From NCBI GenBank assembly GCA_014529385.2, contig CM043958.1, positions 150,668,793 through 150,732,792 on the forward strand: a stretch of 64,000 nucleotides of DNA, in the 5' to 3' direction. The DNA is from Adiantum capillus-veneris. Taxonomy: Eukaryota > Streptophyta > Polypodiopsida > Polypodiales > Pteridaceae. A program made the position numbers and the translations under genes. Position 1 is the first letter of the stretch; each line of letters opens with the position of its first letter. The notes beneath the pieces were generated by a model that was not told the DNA's origin, searched no databases, and saw only the letters and a list, made by a program, of their open reading frames with translations. Of the stretch, positions 30,708 to 40,959 are shown piece after piece.

Positions 30708-31682
30708 TCAAGAATTTGTTCGTTGTTGCCGAGAGTTGTGGTTAGTGGCCAGAGATTCTTCTGTGGTAAACTCTAGCTTTCCCTTCATCAGTTTGTAGCC
30801 GACCACGGCATGGTCCATAAGTTCTTGCATGGTAGAGACTTGCTTGGATAGACAATATTCCTGCAATGGTGATGGTAGTCCAATGGTGTATCGCTCGCAT
30901 TGGGCCTCCAAGGGAAGAGATCTAAAGAAGGACACCGGAAGGTACACATCGAGAAACCTTTGGTTATATTCGTCCATGGTTTCAGTGGCAAGCATTTTCA
31001 AGTTGCCCCATTCTGCCAAAATCCGCACTTCAAACATAGAGGTCATGTAACTACGTGCAAAAACTGTCTTGAAAGCTTGCCAGGTCCTTGGAGCATGCGG
31101 TTGTGTCGCGATTGAACTCCACCATTGCATAGCATTATCTTTAAGAAATCCCGCTGCTCGAGAAATCTTGGATTCTTCTGTATAGTTCCCTAAAGCATAG
31201 ATGTTGTCGAATTGCTGTAGAAACTGCAATGCTTTCTTGCGATCTTTCACCCCAGAAAAAGTGAAAAATTTGATTGTCGTGCCACCATCCTTGAAATCTT
31301 TGGGTTGGTTAGGCGCATATGCCGAGTATGGATAATAAGGGTATCCATATGGGCTCCAACCATTGTATCCTGGTGGCGGTGGTGGTGGAGGTGGGGGCAA
31401 TGGCGGTGGCAAAGGCGGTTGCACTGGATCAGGGTCAGATGGCTGCACCATATTCCTGAAGACTCCCCCGATTGGAACAGACGGCTGAGAAGGTTGCCGG
31501 TTAGAAGCTCTCGTACTTTCTGGTGCCGAAGGAGGAGGTACCACCTGGGGCAGCAGAGGGGGTAACATGAAGTTCAAAAATTGTTGAAAACTTTGCAGCA
31601 TTGGAAGATTCTGCTGAGGATGCCGCAAAAGAATGTCGTGGAGTTCGTTGAGCAGGAACTGCAAATATTCTGCTGAATCCAT
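30708..31682 (-). CDS. Element G gag (capsid)
   Basis: I choose the ATG at 31,682 (MDSAEYLQFLLNELHDIL), about 200 bases after the primer site; the open frame extends further upstream into the LTR, which is not expected to be translated. About 324 codons. The N-terminal part has a LLRHPQQNLPMLQSFQQF helix-like segment, then a Pro-rich region with a run of nine prolines and Tyr-rich YPYYPYSAY. The capsid core shows FFTFSGVKDRKKALQFLQQF, AAGFLKDNAMQWWSSI, TWQAFKTVFARSYMTSMFEV and QCERYTIGLPSPLQEYCLS. It is open to a TGA after RTNS. This is one of the few apparently intact genes in the window, consistent with recent activity. Confidence 0.9.
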   Translation of the reverse strand: MDSAEYLQFLLNELHDILLRHPQQNLPMLQSFQQFLNFMLPPLLPQVVPPPSAPESTRASNRQPSQPSVPIGGVFRNMVQPSDPDPVQPPLPPPLPPPPPPPPPGYNGWSPYGYPYYPYSAYAPNQPKDFKDGGTTIKFFTFSGVKDRKKALQFLQQFDNIYALGNYTEESKISRAAGFLKDNAMQWWSSIATQPHAPRTWQAFKTVFARSYMTSMFEVRILAEWGNLKMLATETMDEYNQRFLDVYLPVSFFRSLPLEAQCERYTIGLPSPLQEYCLSKQVSTMQELMDHAVVGYKLMKGKLEFTTEESLATNHNSRQQRTNS

Positions 31683-31879
31683 GAATTCCAAGTATTGGGT
31701 TCTTAATTGGCTTATGCCCTGTAAGACACTGCGGTGAAGACGGGAGCGCGCCCGATGCGCGATGAAGTAAGGGTGGGAGTGGCTAATAAGTCCGGGTTGG
31801 AGGGCGAAGATATCCTCGAATAAAGCTCTGTCTGCTCTTTTGTAGGACCAGTATGCTTTCAGAAAAGCACACGCCTGAT

Positions 31880-31891
31880 GCTCTAATACCA
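31880..31891 (-). promoter_or_regulatory. Element G primer binding site
   Basis: On the minus strand TGGTATTAGAGC, one base from the initiator-Met type TGGTATCAGAGC, lies one base inside the LTR end. Confidence 0.9.
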
Positions 31892-31892
31892 C

Positions 31893-32695
31893 TGTCACAA
31901 ATGCGGGCACCACGTGCCAATAAAAAAGAACAGACTGAACAACTTTAAGCACTTCAAATAACAACTGAACTGAAATGGGGAGAGAGACGACACGCGACAC
32001 GGAGTGGCGGAATTCCACCCCAGAGAGTATTGGCCCCAAACCTTGGCGCCCCTTTCGGTATTTCTTTATATTGCATCAACACAGTACAAGCCGGTACTCC
32101 AAACTCTGCACCTTCGTACTAAAGCATGCCAGAGAATGAGCCCTAGTCTCATATTTAAAGGCCCTTGGCCTGAAAAGCAGTTTACATGAAAAGCTTTCAA
32201 ACTCAAAAGCTTCTGGTCCAAAAAGCAGTTTACATGAAAAACTTTCAAACTCAAAAGCTTCTAGTCCAAAAAGCAATGCCAAAAGCTGCCAGCGCAATTT
32301 ACGAAAATCCGTACAGCCTGCCACGTCATCATGTCAGCGCAATTTTCGGAATTTGTCTGTTGCCTTAGGATTAGGGTTAGGGTTTTTGGCAGAAATTAGG
32401 GTTGCAGGTTTTAGGGTTAGGGTTTCCATAATTAGGGTTTCAGCAGTTAGGGTTTTTGGCAAAAATTAGGGTTTGCAGGTTTAGGATTAGGGTTTCCAGA
32501 ATTAGGGTTTCAGCAGTTAGGGTTTTTGGCAGAAATTAGGGTTAGGGTTTCCAGAATTAGGGTTTCAGCAATTAGGGTTACCACGTCCTCACTCTGTGAT
32601 ACTTCTTCTACTGCTTCTTAGGGTTTAGGCCCCTCGGCCGGCATCTGTAAGTTGGCTCCATTCTTTAGGCTTTGACACGTCAGCAGTTTGTTACA
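31893..32695 (-). mobile_element. Element G 5' LTR
   Basis: Pairs with 28,238-29,056 at very high identity by eye. It has fewer telomere-like units (32,368-32,580) than the 3' copy, a small contraction of the array. The conserved motif is at 32,044-32,066. Confidence 0.95.
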
Positions 32696-32700
32696 ACATC

Positions 32701-33030
32701 CGTCCAGTAGCATGATATAAAATTCTTCAGCATCTACATAGGATTGGATATGTAGGCGCAACTTTCCAATGATGGGTGTCACAACCTCTGTATGGTCAGG
32801 ACATGCCACAAACCTGCCTCTGCTGTATACCCCATCTCTTCAGGTCTGATTCCCAACTTTGAAGACAAGTATGGGGAAATGAAGTTGGCTTTGGCACCTG
32901 GATCAAAGAAGATAAGCACTGTTTGATCCATGCCCTTTCCCCATGCTCTGCAAAGCTCACTTGCATCTGAATTTGGCTTGTCGCCCACCATATCTGGCAC
33001 TAGACCAGCCATGGGCTTCTTTCCTTTCTT
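32701..33030 (-). pseudogene. Element F protease N-terminal part
   Basis: MAGLVPDMVGDKPNSDASEL leads to the loop TVLIFFDPGAKANFISPYLS on the minus strand. A frame change near 32,800 follows, then HTEVVTPIIGKLRLHIQSYV and EEFYIMLLDGC at the point where G is inserted. The continuation CDVLLGIPW is at 28,237, so G interrupts the protease. The residue after the catalytic Asp is Pro, as in G. Confidence 0.9.
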
Positions 33031-34663
33031 GTCCTCCTTGTCTTCAGAATCAGCTGGCCTTTTCTTTGTAGGACAATTGTAAGCAATGTGGCCAGGCTAC
33101 TCACAGATGAAGCATTTGTTTTCAAACCTCAGGACCTTCTTTTGTTCTTCCGACTTGCGAGGAAAACGTCTTTTCCATTTCTTCGCTGGTCCCTTTTCTG
33201 ATTAAGCCGTAGCTTTGTCTATCCCTGCGTTGGCTGGCTCCTAAGTCACTTTAGGAACCTCCTTGGGAACATACTTCTTCGCTGAATTTTTCTTGGCTGA
33301 TCCTTCCTTGACGCCAGTATTGAATTCACAATCTTCTTCCTTGAGCAAATCATTGCCAGTGTTTGCTACCTCGATTAGCTGCGTCAAAGTAGTGACTTTG
33401 GTCTTCGTGCAGTACTTTCTCAATCCTTTGGGTAGGCCACAACTGTATTTTTCAATCTGTTCTGTCAATGGCACAAACCTATAGGAAGTTACTGGAAGTA
33501 GAGCTTTCCAAAACTTCCGATTGTAGTCATCGAGATTCTTGCAAGTGGTAGCATTAAGCTGGTGCCATTTTGTCATGACATCTGCTTCAAAGTCATCAGA
33601 TAACCATGCTGCTGCAAAAATCTGCTTGAAGTAAATCCCTGTGGACGGAGCTTGCCCTTGTAGCAATAAAGTTGTCCACCATTGTCCCGCATTCCCTGTC
33701 AACAAAGTGGCTGCCTTGCGGGCCTTGCGGACCTTTGAAGCCTCTGTAAAGTTTCCCCCGGCATAGGCCTTGTCAAACTGCTGGAGGAATGAGAGAGCCT
33801 TCTTCCTGTCATCAAACCCTGTAAAGGTCGTGAATGTCACACCTTTGCCACCTTCTTTGTACGGAGTTTGCCTCTCCAGCGGCGTTAAATTGTCATATGG
33901 AAGTGACTGAAACATGGGAACACTATTAGGGTTCATTTGTGTTCCCTGACCGCAGTTAAGTTGACCTGGAAATGCCATATTTGGCTGCTGATTTGTAATT
34001 CCAGCCATACCAAAATTTGCCTGTGGCATCCCAAATTGGCCCTGAGTGCTTTGAAACCCTGGTAGCATGACCGTGACACCATACATGGGGTTAGGCATCA
34101 TCGTTTGAGCACCCCCCAACACTGTTCCTGGCATGTAAAACTGATTTCTAGGTGCATGACCAGCCATACTCTAGAATACCGATCCACCTGTACTGAAGGT
34201 GGTGGGAAAATCTGTTGCATGGCCTGTAGGTTGCTTCCCTGCCCATTAGAACCAGCTATAGGCTGCTGAAAAGTGGCTGGCTGAACTGGCACAGCTTGAA
34301 AGACTGGCATCTCAGCCACCTGTTCTTGCACCTTAGACACAAGTATTGGAGACTGCATGTTCTCCGTTAAGTGTACAGATGTTTCCATTGACTCTACAGT
34401 ATGAATCACCTGTGTTCGAGCCTTAACAGGCTTTTGAATATAATCTAGTGACCCAACTTGCTGAGACGGAAGAGGAGGTTGCAGAAAGGCTAAAACCTCG
34501 GGTTCTGCATTACTTGTGTGAACATAGCCACAGCAGTAGCCAACTGGGTCCTGAATATATCATCATCCGTCTGTGGTGGTCTTGAAGACTCACCCACTTC
34601 ATGTGTCTGTTGACCCTGTGAAGAGGAAACCTCTTCAGTCACATCATATGGTCTGTCAGCCAT
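33031..34663 (-). pseudogene. Element F gag
   Basis: Start MADRPYDVTEEVSSSQ at 34,663. The N-terminal region is Gln/Met/Pro-rich (MPNPMYGVTVMLPG). The capsid core shows KALSFLQQFDKAYAGGNFTE, AATLLTGNAGQWWTTLLLQG and SYRFVPLTEQIEKYSCGLPK. The zinc knuckle near 33,117-33,075 reads CFICE(stop)PGHIAYNC; the TAG probably replaces CAG, the other CCHC residues are kept. Two frameshifts separate the three long segments (near 34,130 and 34,420). Very close to element A gag, supporting A and F as sister families. Confidence 0.9.
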
Positions 34664-34766
34664 AATTGCAATTCCCTGTGTCTGGTCTATGATCCCCTGT
34701 GTCTTCAAACCCAAACTGACCAAGGCTCACTTCTATGGGAAAAAGTGATTTAATCCCGGCAACCTC

Positions 34767-36151
34767 TACTTTCAAGACACAAACAAAGGGGAGAGGGATA
34801 CAGGCTGCTAGATTGCACCTGTATGAGTAGACCGACACCAGATTGGCCCCTAACTTAGGCGCCCCTTTCGGTATTTCTTTATTGTTTAAAAGAGGGAATA
34901 AACGCTTTGGTTCCCTACAAGCTGCCCCGCACAAGCTTGGCTGAATTTCAACTGTTCCGGCCCCATTTCAACGGCATAACTGTACTAGGACCCTTCACAG
35001 TCAGTATTCCCATGCATTGAATGACTTTCCCGACGCATACGGGCACTTTGCAAAACCTGGCGAGAATCTGCAGCACGCTGAATTCTCTGTTTTCAGCCCC
35101 GAAAATGCGCCAGATCACCTGTACAGCGGTCCCCTCACGTCCCCAAACCTCCTGGGGGTATTAGGGACCGTTTAGGGCCAAAACCCTACACCTGCAAAAA
35201 TTTACAGCGGGCTGTAATTTACTGTTTCGGGCTCCGTTTCGCGTGCCGATCGCATCCGTAGCAAGTCCTCAAGCTCCCGCACCTGTAGGGCTACTTGCCT
35301 TTGAATCGGACGAGCTTTCTGGCGTGAAACCTCTCCGAATTCACCTGTACCTACGGGGGATTAGCCGCTAGCTAATCCAGTACCTGTGCAAGAGGCTCTT
35401 GCCTCAGCAATCACGCATGAACCCACACAACTGTACATTGGTCAATTGAAAAGCCCACTAGAGGGGCATAACATACTGCCATAGGGGAGAGAGAGGACAG
35501 TGCGTAGCGTGCAAGGCATCACTTCTGGCACCGCACTGTACATAGGAGGGAAAGGAAGCACTCCATAGCTCTTAACCTGTGACAAAATCTGCAAATGAGC
35601 CCCTCCTCCCTTCAAATTCAGCACCACTTCTTCATGCATGAGGAAAGTGCACAGAAATGTGTCACTTGGCACCTTTACAGCCTATTTTCCGTTTCGAGGT
35701 TGCCGCCTAAAAATCTCCCAACCGGTTGCCTAGTTGACTTCACGGCAGAGTAAGAAAATGTTTCCCTTGTCATTCCGGAGGTAATGACGCAAACACATTT
35801 TCAGGTCCCAAAATAGCAGTTCCCTAAATTTTAGGAGATGCTGCCATTGTATCTTTCTAGGTCATCTGACCCCCTTTGTACACTGCAGCCACACCCAGAA
35901 CTGAAATGTAGCCTCTGTAGCGAAGGATTCCACTTTGGCTAGTCAATGACCCCACTTTGGCTAACCATAGTCCTTGTCCAACCTTAGTGCTCTCTTGCCC
36001 TCAGGCCTGGACTCCCTCTAAATAGTTCCACACTAGCTATGCAATGCAGGGCAGTTAGATTTCCTGAGGGGTGTTTCCAAAAAGTGAAAGTAAATAAATA
36101 ATAAGAAAGAAATCAACAAAAAGGATAGATAGTAGTCACACGCTGGTGACA
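34767..36151 (-). mobile_element. Element F 5' LTR
   Basis: Collinear with 23,198-24,570 and highly similar, ending exactly at the GTGCA duplication. The 3'-terminal ~95 bases of the LTR (plus-strand left end) are missing, so the U5 end and normal primer site junction have been lost by a small deletion. The conserved motif at 34,860-34,884 keeps GCGCC. Confidence 0.93.
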
Positions 36152-36362
36152 GTGCACTGTAAAATGCTCATGATGGCTACTGACTGTAATGCTGACGATC
36201 ATGTTGTGTGCAAACAGAGGATATGCAACCGCTCTAAGTGCGTGGACATGCACGGCCTGCACACAGGCTCACAAAGGTGCCAGAACACTTCCTAAGAGGA
36301 CATGAACCCTGGACCTGAAGTAGCTTGTCCAAATGCACATAGGGTTAGATGTGCACGTGACA

Positions 36363-36705
36363 AAACTGATCTTTTTAAAGGATGAAGCAAGTAGAAAAAC
36401 ATCCCAAAACCTTTCGCAATAAGTATCCTGAATATCTGCCTTCACCATCCAAAGATGATTCCAGACAGTAATCACGTCACATTCGTACTCTTGAGTGAGC
36501 CATGAGGAAATAAAAAATCTCTTGAACTTAAGCCACTTTGTCAATGCTTCTTTTCGTAGCAGAAGAGTGGACCACCATGTCCGTGCATTTCCTTTCAAAT
36601 AGGATGATGCCCTTCTAATCTTGGAGGCTCTGAATAGTGCCCTCCAGAAAAGCTATGTCAACCTGTTGAATAAAAGCAAGGGCCCTCTACGCATCTCTCT
36701 CCCCC
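36363..36705 (-). pseudogene. Element E gag, N-terminal part
   Basis: The minus strand carries RALAFIQQVDIAF, then MKGNARTWWSTLLLRKEALT, WLKFKRFFISSWLTQEYECD and ASSFKKISF, where the AAACT target duplication and solo LTR H begin. The matching C-terminus is at 21,965-22,296. Resembles element B gag and retains the LLLRKEALT segment that B has lost. Sequence before ~36,705 is unrecognisable, so the 5' end is truncated. Confidence 0.88.
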
Positions 36706-37636
36706 TCTGTCGCGTGTATTCTCTCCAACTAGTTGTATCGTCGACTTTGACATATTGAATCTCGTAGATCTGCAATTCTGACTTAACAGCTCTAATATGC
36801 GAATAGTTCTAATTTCATTAAATTGAAATTACTCTATAAAATAAAATAAAAGTCAATTAAGGAACGGTAAGTTTTTCTTTTCCCTTCCATGGATTCTCAT
36901 ATGTGGTGGTTGATGTTAGTAGAGTCACATGGCGATTATACTCTTAACCATAATTGCCTTGGGGGTTGCCCTTACGTGCATGCTAGCACCTCCAATCAGT
37001 AAATGGTTGGGCAGTATGAAGTTTAGTGATTGATGTTTCTTGACAAGTTGCAAATTTGTGCTGTTAAGAATACAGTCTAGGAGGATAAGGGATGTATGGC
37101 ACGAGCATACGCATGATGCAACGTGGCACCTATAGTTTCCATACCCTGGATCACTCATGCTTTTTTCGACTTGTGCTTTATAGATTATGCTGCTGGTTGA
37201 ACGACACAGCCAACTAGGCCATTGAAGACACTGATTCAGGTGGCTGATTTTGACAGCCGGCGCCGTCCCTAAACAGCCAGCACATAAGATCTTCCAAGGT
37301 GACGCAATTTTGCAAAACTTGCAGCCTATAGAGCCCTTTCAGCATAGCAGCAATTTGCAAAGCAGCACATGGTCCTCACTGCCTAGGCTGTTTCATCATC
37401 CAGGAGTCCACGTGCTTGATCTACGTAAGGATACAAGAGGATGCAAACCAGCTAGGAGACATTTCTATAGCCAAGACTTGGTGCTGCGTCTCTGCAGCCA
37501 AGAGAAGCTCATAGCGCTTGGGTCACTCCAGCCAAGTGTTATAACTATTGGACAGCCATAGATTCCCCTTCTTTTAAGGTGCAGCCCACAACCTCAGCCA
37601 GCCTAGCTGTTGCAGCAACTTGACCCTTTCCAAGGC
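36706..37636. other. Stretch with no recognised gene
   Basis: Mixed, mostly AT-rich sequence with no protein similarity seen in either strand, no tandem repeat and no clear LTR terminus. It may contain the missing 5' end of element E in decayed form. Confidence 0.5.
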
Positions 37637-38055
37637 TGTCACAAAGTGATGAAGTGGCATGACCATGCTGAAGTGAACGAGGAGAGCATTGGCCTGGTTG
37701 GAGCCACACTGGAGCAAAGGACCCGAGTTTCAGTCTGGCGTGTGAAATGCAACAGGATTCCCGACAAGAATCGCACGTGTTTTACTGGCAACTGAGGGCC
37801 TTTATAAGGAGGCATAGGGGGTCACTCTTGTAGGTCATTGCATGATTGCAAGATTGCAGAGCGACTCCTCGACAATTGCATATGCGATCATCAATAAACA
37901 TAGAAACGCCATGTGAGACACCTGACTTAGGGGCCATTGCATCTGGGTGGAGAACTCCACTCCTCTTTATCTCCTTTTCAGTGCTCTTTTCAAATTTTCA
38001 AGTGTTGCTGTGCTCGATAAGGATTCACCGCCTTGCCAGTGGCTTGCCGGTTACA
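37637..38055 (+). mobile_element. Candidate small solo LTR related to element B
   Basis: Starts TGTCACAAAGTGATGA, sharing the first ~16 bases of B's LTR, and ends CCGGTTACA. Flanks are AAGGC (37,632-37,636) and AAGGT (38,056-38,060), a 4/5 match for a target duplication. A TTTATAAGGAGG box at ~37,800, CAATAAACATAG as possible poly(A) signal and TTAGGGGCCATTG, a decayed GGGGCC box, occur in the expected order. No internal region or partner is present. Confidence 0.65.
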
Positions 38056-38060
38056 AAGGT

Positions 38061-40330
38061 GGTTTTCTCAAGCTCCTAGGGGCAGCATTTTTGCAGCACA
38101 CAAGGCACCATAACATGCCTATCACAGCCCAGTAAGGGCCGCCATACAACAACCCTCAAGCGCCTCCCGCTTGGGTGGGAGTAGGCATTGAAGGCAGCAA
38201 ACAAGAAGCCTGTACCAACTTCCATGCCAGTTAAGAAAAGCAAGGGGCAGCTTAGCTAGAGCGGTTTTCTTTCTTTTTGGTGGGTTGGGGGGGCGGTTTG
38301 TGCAACCTCGTGGAATGCTCCAACTCCTTGTGGCAACGTAAGGGAGAGTGGATCCCATGATACACACAGACATGGAACATTCTATCTTCCGATACGCATC
38401 TCATGAAAATTTAACCATTCAGTGCCAGTAATATGATCAGGTTTTTTCTTCATTCTCTCTCTTGTCCAAGATTGATACAATCTTTGCATCAACTTTTGCC
38501 AAATAGTTTCCACATGTACTTTAAGATGACCAAGAACTGAGTGAGAATTAAGACATGCCCCAGCTTGGCTGCTCCCTCAACCACACAAGGAACTCTTGCT
38601 ATCATTGACAAACAGCTTTGACATAAACAAATGATGCTTACAGAATACAGCTCATTCATGAAACAGCAAGTGCTTGCACGAACACAAATGTAACGTTGAT
38701 AAAAAAAAAAACTTCCTTTTCCTATGTTTGTGCTTCTCATGCGGAAACAAGCAGTATCCTCGTTTACCCAGTAGAGCCATCACAGGCCAACAGATGGCAA
38801 AGGTCGTACAGGCAGATACCTGACAATTTTTGTGCAGAGTTGGCTGTTAAATTCAAGAGCAAGAGGCCCTACCTGAAGAGGTCCCAACAGGTTTCCAGGT
38901 TAGAGGCGTCCGAAGGAGACGAGCTGGAGGCAAAGACGCTACGGTACACTGGCCCAACCGAGGGCCGATCATCAGAAGAGGTCCTTGAAGGCTCAACTTG
39001 CTCGATGTAGCATCCTCTTCGCCAGTCCGCCATAGCAACCTTCCACAGTCCCACTCAACAGCTGACGACTCGACGCACTTTATGATCGTACCAACCAAAC
39101 GCACAGAAACATGAATGGCTTGCCAATTGGCATAGCTTGGAAACGAGAGAGTTGCATGCAGTTCACACACAAGCTGGAGACTTGGACGTCAGTTTGCTCA
39201 CAAGCCAAACCATAATGTCCCAAGCCTGAACCCATGGGCGGGAACCTCATTGGTCCCAATATGGAAACTCGACTACGGTTGTGCCAAGTAAGATGGCCGA
39301 ATTCACATCTGGCGTAGCAGCCGAGAGAGACCCTCCTGCAACCAACCAGCTAGCACCTTGTTAACCGCCCTGTTCACACATCCCGAAAGCAATGCGTATT
39401 GTTGACTTTCGCGCGGTTTTCTTTCTACCCCCTTGTCCATCTTCTCTTCCACCCTCCACATATGCTAGAAAATCCACGCTAACACTACCTTTTCATTTTG
39501 TATGCCTCTTTTCAACTTTTTTTTAAAAAATCCATCTTTTTGTCTTCTAGTGTTTCTTCTGCCCATCCCCTAAGTTCACATTAGGCGACCGAAGACAACA
39601 CCCATTCTCTCTTCCACCTCCACACTGTGAACCCAGCCTAAGCTAAAAACGTTTTTAAGTGTGCAAGATAGCGGATGAAAGAACTTCAATGGACACTTCA
39701 AGTTTTGGGTTCCTATCATACTCTGCCGACAAGTTAAATCCACTCCACAATTCCATAGATGTGGTGTTATGGAGCTAGCCACACATTCTATAAGAGGTGG
39801 CAAGACAACTTACTTGCTAAGCCTACAGAGTGACAGAAAGTTTTTTCTCCATGTGCTCCAATCATGTTGCACGAAAGAAAATGCATGGATGGCACTGGTG
39901 AAGGCTGACCCCTTGGACATCTAGCAACAAACTCATCACTCTATAGCAATAAAGGGTAGGGTTTTTCATCCCCTAGTGCCATGACGAAAAGTCAAGGCTA
40001 GCTTTTCAATTGGAACAAATCATTTGTGCACACATTTGAACAAAGACCTTAGTAATTTCAAACCGAATTGGTCGTTTTTTAAGTCTTAGTTTCATATGTC
40101 ACATTATGTGTGGGACTTCACAAAAATTCATTGGGAGCTTGATATGAATGTCCATTTTGGGAATACTCCTAGCTAGACATAGTCTTTCTAACTAGTGGAA
40201 AAGAAATAAGATTGCACGTAATGCTAATGGACTTGGAGATAATGACTTTCTCAATAAGAGAATGCCCTTTCAAGGTGACATAGAGTACATTATTACTTTA
40301 CAAATGCCATAGTGCAACAAGAGAATTGTT
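38061..40330. other. Long stretch with no recognised gene
   Basis: About 2.3 kb without recognisable coding similarity. It includes an A-run at 38,700-38,712, a G-run at 38,285-38,296 and several short unsupported open frames. No LTR pairs or inverted repeats were seen. Confidence 0.5.
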
Positions 40331-40891
40331 TGTGTTGGAAAATCGAGAGAACGGATGCTTAATCTATTCCGTTTTCCTCACACACACACACACACCCATC
40401 AACCTCTCACCATCTCTCCCAAAACCCAAGTACACACAATTAAACAAGGACGCCACACACACACAGAGAATAGACTTGATAGTGGGAGCCTGTAAGAGAA
40501 GAAGATGTAGACACAATTTCTACCCAACAAGCTTAGCATAAGAGTTGAGAGAGGAGAATCTTACACGAGAATGGCCTAAAATTGTAGCCCTCAAACTCCA
40601 CTCCCACCTCTTGTAGCGTTGAGTATTTATTTTTTGTTATTGACCTATTTTAGGTGCCAAGTTCATTTTAATGGTGGATATCACTTATTGCATGACCCTT
40701 TATAGGGTGGGTGGCTTATTGGCAACAATAACTATAACACTATAAAAATATAAATGGCCAAGAGATATTATTTGGTGCCTTCTCCTTGGTTCCCAAAGTT
40801 CCCATTTACACAACATCAACTCACTATTAAACATTACATGCCAATTATAATGTTCACCACATACAACAGGAGGGTGCCCAATCTTGTAACA
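40331..40891 (-). mobile_element. Element I 3' LTR (candidate)
   Basis: On the minus strand a purine tract AGTGGGAGGGA (40,892-40,902) is followed by TGTTACAAGATTGGG, and the plus-strand left end TGTGTTGGAAAATCG gives CA at the other terminus. The sequence holds (CA)n at 40,380-40,394 and AT-rich TATA-like sequence near 40,740. The inner boundary is well supported by its position after the chromodomain; the outer one is a guess. Confidence 0.55.
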
Positions 40892-40959
40892 TCCCTCCCA
40901 CTAGGGATAGCAACAATTATCCCCAATTACTGAATAGAGAATCAGTTGGACAGTGAGTG

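Larger units (their letters stand above)
28238..32695 (-). mobile_element. Element G: non-autonomous gag-protease LTR retrotransposon
   Basis: A perfect 5-bp duplication ACATC (28,233-28,237 and 32,696-32,700) flanks two LTRs of 819 and 803 bp that are very similar by eye. The internal 2.8 kb has an iMet-type primer site, gag, zinc knuckle and protease, then ~1 kb without coding similarity, then a polypurine tract. RT, RNase H and integrase are absent. The layout matches what is known as TR-GAG elements in plants. It is the innermost and, from LTR similarity, probably youngest insertion in the nest. Confidence 0.95.
23102..36151 (-). mobile_element. Element F: nearly complete chromovirus, host of G
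   Basis: A perfect 5-bp duplication GTGCA (23,097-23,101 and 36,152-36,156) flanks the element. Without G it is ~8.6 kb: LTR, gag, protease, RT, RNase H, integrase, chromodomain, LTR. Coding damage is light: a few frameshifts in gag and protease, one missing G in the RT thumb, and about four isolated stops in pol. It is the likely type of element that could mobilise non-autonomous relatives. The 3' LTR is 1,469 bp and the 5' LTR 1,385 bp. Confidence 0.96.
22297..36362 (-). mobile_element. Element H: solo LTR (~1.0 kb) split by element F
   Basis: With F removed, 22,297-23,101 plus 36,157-36,362 make a 1,011-bp sequence beginning TGTCACGTGCAC and ending CACCTTACA on the minus strand. It is flanked by a perfect 5-bp duplication AAACT (22,292-22,296 and 36,363-36,367) that interrupts E's gag. 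It contains no coding similarity and has a TATAAAAG box on the minus strand near 22,993-23,000, all consistent with a solo LTR from recombination between the two LTRs of a former element. It lacks the GAAATACCG motif, so it belongs to another family. Confidence 0.88.

Noticed and set aside
31305-31565. Trp/Arg-rich plus-strand frame
   Set aside because: Antisense shadow of the polyproline region of G gag.
37637-38055. Host gene exon in the solo-LTR region
   Set aside because: TG/CA ends, shared 5' end with the B LTR, TATA and poly(A)-like signals and near-matching flanks fit a solo LTR better.
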